Assembly (NCBI GenBank): GCA_000336895.1
Contig: AOLX01000023.1
Span: 39,846-103,845 of the forward strand
DNA length: 64,000 nt
Reading direction: 5' to 3'
From: Haloarcula argentinensis DSM 12282
GTDB taxonomy: Archaea > Halobacteriota > Halobacteria > Halobacteriales > Haloarculaceae
The notes under the pieces are model-generated. The model was not told where the DNA came from. It worked only from the letters and a program-made list of their open reading frames with translations, and ran no database searches. Position numbers and translations under genes: made by a program. Below, in pieces: positions 60,935 through 64,000 of this stretch. Numbering within the stretch: position 1 is the stretch's first letter; each line of letters opens with the position of its first letter.

Positions 60935-60971
60935 CCGCAATCCTTTGCCTATGAAGGACTGCGGTTTTTTT
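60935..60971 (+). terminator. hairpin with T tract before the HNH gene
   Basis: An 11-base stem (CCGCAATCCTT with AAGGACTGCGG, one A-C mismatch), loop of 8 bases (TGCCTATG), then seven T residues. This is the textbook shape of an intrinsic terminator. It overlaps the TATA box of the HNH gene, so it may insulate or regulate it. Confidence 0.55.
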
Positions 60972-60975
60972 ATAT
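60966..60975 (+). promoter_or_regulatory. TATA box for the HNH nuclease gene
   Basis: TTTTTTATAT, with centre about 28-30 bases before the ATG at 61001, consistent with a leaderless transcript. It shares its T residues with the hairpin tract. Confidence 0.55.
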
Positions 60976-61000
60976 CACGTCATATCTATCATCATACACA

Positions 61001-62062
61001 ATGTCGGATGAAGAGGTCAACGCAGACCAAGTTGAATTAGATGTTACGGAAGAGAATTGTGAGAGACTCATCAAAAATATGGTTGACCGCGGGGTTCTCG
61101 ATTGGCGCACAATAGCCAAGGAAATGCTTCAGGCCCTACAGCCACCGCAAACTGCCACCCACGTCCCTCAGCTAGACGGTATTCGAGAAATATACGAACG
61201 GGGGGACCGTTGGGCTCCATCTCGTCGCTGGATGTACAGTCAGTATGGCCCCTGCGAGAATTGTGGCCGGACGACTAGCCTGAACCACGACCACATTGTT
61301 GAGCGAGACGTTCTTGGTTTGAAAGCCGATCGACTGGAAAATATGCGTTTCTTGTGCCGGAGGTGTAACCAATCGCGGCACTGGGACAAGGGGAATATTC
61401 TAGAGATGGGAACTGCGGCCTCAGTAATGTATCTCTTATTTACAGAGGAACCAGAGACGTTAGATGAACTCACAGACCTAGGGAGGGAACTCGGTCTAAC
61501 TCAGAGTAATCAACGTTTTGAGGAGGCATGGGCACTTCCAGTATATCTCTATTCACAAGGCGAGTATGACTTGGAGGAGATCCACTCGGAGATTTCTGAA
61601 GAGGAATTGGCCCAATATCGGGAATACTACGATGCGGCTAGCGGCTACTTCAACGAACTCCACAATCGACTCGCAGAAGAGAGTGAGTATCAAGAAGCAT
61701 GGGAAATAAAGGAGAATCTTGACAAAGTTGTTCGGGGTCAGAAGACGAAGGTTGAAGACCGAATCAAGGTTGCTAACAGACTAGGAATTGATGATAATGG
61801 CACCGTGATGGAGATTCTTCGAGAAGATACAAAGCTAAGAAACGATGATAAACGTGCGCTACTGGAGGCAGTCGGAGAGTTCACGTCAGACGAAATTGAC
61901 CAAGTTGTAAGTGACAATAAAATAACTCTGTTCCAGGTGCTCAATGAAACCGATAAAGAAGAGTTACTACAAGAAATAGATGAGAGGCTTTCCGAACTTC
62001 AGTCAGAGTATCTGGATATCGAAACAGAGGAGCAGGAGAGTCTATCGACTTTCCGGGATTAA
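61001..62062 (+). CDS. HNH endonuclease
   Basis: A 353-residue protein. An acidic/helical N-terminal region (about 1-80) is followed by the HNH zinc nuclease: C85-x-x-C88, N95-H96-D97-H98 (DHIVERDVLGL), N114, C119-x-x-C122 in LENMRFLCRRCNQSRHW. The remainder (about 135-353) is a charged helical region (YREYYDAASGYFNELHN, LLQEIDERLSELQSEY), likely for oligomer or DNA contact. It is convergent with the methylase gene and overlaps its end by 21 bases. It may be the restriction partner. AT-rich codon use fits the island. Confidence 0.85.
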   Translation: MSDEEVNADQVELDVTEENCERLIKNMVDRGVLDWRTIAKEMLQALQPPQTATHVPQLDGIREIYERGDRWAPSRRWMYSQYGPCENCGRTTSLNHDHIVERDVLGLKADRLENMRFLCRRCNQSRHWDKGNILEMGTAASVMYLLFTEEPETLDELTDLGRELGLTQSNQRFEEAWALPVYLYSQGEYDLEEIHSEISEEELAQYREYYDAASGYFNELHNRLAEESEYQEAWEIKENLDKVVRGQKTKVEDRIKVANRLGIDDNGTVMEILREDTKLRNDDKRALLEAVGEFTSDEIDQVVSDNKITLFQVLNETDKEELLQEIDERLSELQSEYLDIETEEQESLSTFRD

Positions 62063-63982
62063 TCCTTCAAACTCAGTTTCAATCTCACTTTCCAGCTTTT
62101 GAATCTCTTCCTTGTTCCGTTGAATTCGCTGTTCCTTTTCTAATATGTCGCTCATGAATCTAGAGATGTCCCCATCTTCCGGGACAGGTATGCTAATATC
62201 ATCTAGATTCTTTGCTTTCAGCTCTGGTGAAGCCGCTCCCGTCGTTTCTCGGATGAGTTGTTCCCTCACGAAGCTCCGTTGGAGAACGTGATTAGCAAAT
62301 TGAGTGACTGGAGACTCGGATGAGGCAAAAGAATCACGCGCTTTCAATTGAATAAATCGATTCGTTACCACAAATCCTCGGAACTGACCTTCCATCCGTA
62401 GGTCAGCTTCTTTAGCATTGGAGATATCGTTTGCCTCAATATCGTACTCCACTTTTACGGGGAAATCCACGTTCTCCAGCGCTTCTTCAGGTTTCACCCA
62501 GTCTCCTGACTCTGAGTCTAGTGCTTTGATACTAACTGTTTCAATCTCGTCGTCAAATATCCGGAGAGTCCCCGATTCAGTTACTGAAGCCTCGAAGGAA
62601 TCCGGAACCAGGACTGGATCTCGGTCAGCTTTCAATGAATCACGGTGATTTGGAAGCATTATAGTCCCGGGTTCCAGCCAATATTTCAGACGACTTGGGA
62701 CAGAATCCTTGCCAATAACTATATCTCGCCACTTCTCAATTTCTCCGGCCTTACTGCAACTTCCGACCTGAACATATGCAAAATGGTTCCCATCCTGGGA
62801 TTTGACTCTTTTTGAGACCGTCGTATTATCTTCCTTTACGATATCACTCAGAGGGACGGAGTTATCTTCTGAACCCTCTGCACGTTCCTGTAAACGAACC
62901 CGCTCAGGGTGATAGTATGTCGGGTCAATACGCCCCTTCTCACGGAGAGTGGAAAGGCTGTAATAGTGCTCTTTAGTGGCATTGTCATTGTGATACCGCT
63001 CTACAATGTCGGGAAGGTCGTTCCGCCCGATTTTGTGCCCAAGAGAGTCATAGCCGACGTGCTCTGCCCAGTCAAAGTAGATCTCATAGTCGTTATCAAC
63101 TGGTGTTTTTTCAATAAACAGTAGTGCGCCTTGTACACCGGTATCCGTGTGATAGAAAGCTTCCGGGGGTAGACCGATTAGAGCAATAATTTTGACATTC
63201 TCATATAGGAACTGTCGAATATCCTCAAACTGCTGGCTCTGGTTGTTGAAGACGCTTTCTGGGAGAACGATTCCCGCCTTCCCGCCCTCATCCAACCAAT
63301 TAATTATCTTCTCGATGAAGGGGAGTTCCTTGCTAACCGAACGAACTGAGCCATCATCTTTTCGACCTATATCATATTCTTGAAGAACTCCGTCACGATC
63401 CTCCTGCCCCGCAAACGGTGGGTTCGAGAGAATCAGGTCAAATGACTCCTCAGCGAACTCAGGCTCAGGAGGCCGAAGAGCATCGCTAAGATGGATGTTA
63501 CCGGTGGAATTGGAGTAGGTGAAAAGGTTAAATCGGGAAGTTCGAGCCATCCGGTTATTGATATCTAGCCCCCAAACGTTCTCCTCGACATAATTCGTGA
63601 TTTGCTCAGAGCTATCGACTTTATCTGATAGGTGGTCAAGTGCTCCCACGAAGAAGCCACCACTTCCACAGCTTGGGTCAAGCAATCGGTCGTCTTTTTC
63701 CACACCGAGGAAATCGACAATAAATCGGACAATCTCTCGGGGTGTAAAGTAAGCACCTAGCTCAGCACGGAAGGTCTCCCCCACCATCTCCTGGAACATT
63801 TCTCCCTTGATATCAGGGCTATCAGAGCCCGCATATGTGTCTGTGAAGCTATAATCCTCCAAGATAGCTACCAATTTGTCCACCGTAGCTGAATCTAGTT
63901 GGAAGAGAGTATCATATCCGTTTGAGTCATTGCCGTTAACGGATAGCACTTCAGCATACGAATCCTGCTCAATAGCGTGTTC
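62042..63982 (-). CDS. N6-adenine DNA methylase fused to a specificity region, 5' end cut by contig edge
   Basis: At least 646 residues. The HsdM-like N6-adenine methyltransferase has AdoMet motif DPSCGSGGF (63653-63679) and catalytic NPPF (63413-63424); before it a helical TAYFTPREIVRF-type region (ELGAYFTPREIVRFIVDFLG) is typical of type I M subunits. After about residue 340 a second part (SVPLSDIVKEDNTTVSKRV, FVVTNRFIQLKARDSFAS) and a terminal coiled coil (KEQRIQRNKEEIQKLESEIE) look like a specificity (S) domain fused to M. The N-terminus is missing; residues MYKRQ are translated adapter. The cognate nuclease may be the convergent HNH protein. Confidence 0.85.
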   Translation of the reverse strand, partial: EHAIEQDSYAEVLSVNGNDSNGYDTLFQLDSATVDKLVAILEDYSFTDTYAGSDSPDIKGEMFQEMVGETFRAELGAYFTPREIVRFIVDFLGVEKDDRLLDPSCGSGGFFVGALDHLSDKVDSSEQITNYVEENVWGLDINNRMARTSRFNLFTYSNSTGNIHLSDALRPPEPEFAEESFDLILSNPPFAGQEDRDGVLQEYDIGRKDDGSVRSVSKELPFIEKIINWLDEGGKAGIVLPESVFNNQSQQFEDIRQFLYENVKIIALIGLPPEAFYHTDTGVQGALLFIEKTPVDNDYEIYFDWAEHVGYDSLGHKIGRNDLPDIVERYHNDNATKEHYYSLSTLREKGRIDPTYYHPERVRLQERAEGSEDNSVPLSDIVKEDNTTVSKRVKSQDGNHFAYVQVGSCSKAGEIEKWRDIVIGKDSVPSRLKYWLEPGTIMLPNHRDSLKADRDPVLVPDSFEASVTESGTLRIFDDEIETVSIKALDSESGDWVKPEEALENVDFPVKVEYDIEANDISNAKEADLRMEGQFRGFVVTNRFIQLKARDSFASSESPVTQFANHVLQRSFVREQLIRETTGAASPELKAKNLDDISIPVPEDGDISRFMSDILEKEQRIQRNKEEIQKLESEIETEFEGLIPESR

Positions 63983-64000
63983 CTGTCTCTTATACACATC
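63983..64000. other. Nextera/Tn5 mosaic-end adapter at contig end (artefact)
   Basis: The final 18 bases, CTGTCTCTTATACACATC, are 18 of the 19 bases of the Tn5 mosaic end used in Nextera libraries. Reading the methylase frame through it gives the known artefact VYKRQ. It is not genomic and marks the assembly end. Confidence 0.97.

Noticed and set aside
60709..60954. 81-residue plus-strand frame with hydrophobic tail
   Set aside because: It overlaps a terminator-like hairpin and lacks a start signal; no homology-like motif was seen, so it was not called as a gene.

Overview
The window is GC-rich DNA from a haloarchaeon, most likely a Haloarcula-type member of the Halobacteria. The basis is very acidic predicted proteins, TATA boxes about 25-30 bases upstream of start codons (leaderless transcripts), and archaeal genes such as the Kae1-Bud32 fusion, rps24e/rps27ae, RfcC, TiaS and Htr-type transducers. 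The plant-type [2Fe-2S] ferredoxin closely matches my memory of the Haloarcula marismortui protein. The window ends at a contig end: the last 18 bases are the Nextera/Tn5 mosaic end, a sequencing adapter rather than genome.

Layout. 1-5.1 kb: a membrane protein and HTH pair, then an ABC exporter operon (ATPase, permease) followed by two LolA-like lipoproteins. The first LolA-like gene in transcription order is a C-terminally truncated product of a tandem duplication. 5.1-8.5 kb: an AT-richer patch with a chemotaxis-type transducer and gene debris on both sides. 8.5-14.4 kb: a hybrid sensor kinase with a degenerate receiver, MutS, an NTF2-like protein and a methyltransferase. 14.6-26.9 kb: a Tat-secreted GH97 glycosidase, hisA, a heptad-repeat membrane protein, a phosphate transporter, ferredoxin, prepilin peptidase, hisI, GlmM-like mutase, pyrE and glutaredoxin. 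26.9-38.4 kb: a regulator divergent from tiaS, two small paralogous proteins, a threonine synthase-like enzyme, an aspartoacylase-like enzyme, a PhoU/TrkA-C protein, citrate synthase, an RCK potassium channel and ilvA. 38.8-47.1 kb: tRNA-Ser with att-like 3'-end copies, a flippase, small-molecule enzymes, RNase Z, a secreted protein with an N-glycosylation repeat array, and a TrkA protein. 47.4-59.3 kb: a PIN-like pair, a second transducer, SDR, dITP pyrophosphatase, Kae1-Bud32 with ribosomal proteins, RfcC, tRNA-Gly, NadE, a zinc-finger DUF3105 protein, enoyl-CoA hydratase and tRNA-Thr.

From tRNA-Thr (59.2 kb) to the contig end the DNA changes: AT-richer, about 800 bases without a convincing gene, a possible cyclin-fold protein, an HNH endonuclease, and a convergent N6-adenine methylase with a fused specificity region. 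This looks like a tRNA-bounded accessory island with a restriction-modification or defence locus, cut off by the contig end.

Several genes fit together. hisA and hisI serve histidine synthesis. The RCK channel, PhoU/TrkA-C protein and TrkA protein serve potassium balance, central to a salt-in organism. The two transducers and the hybrid kinase are signalling proteins. The Kae1-Bud32, S27ae and S24e genes form a translation operon. The best leads are the HNH plus M-S methylase locus, the heptad-repeat protein, the glycosylation-repeat protein, the tandem duplication in the LolA-like operon, the receiver without its phospho-acceptor, and the tRNA-linked scars.
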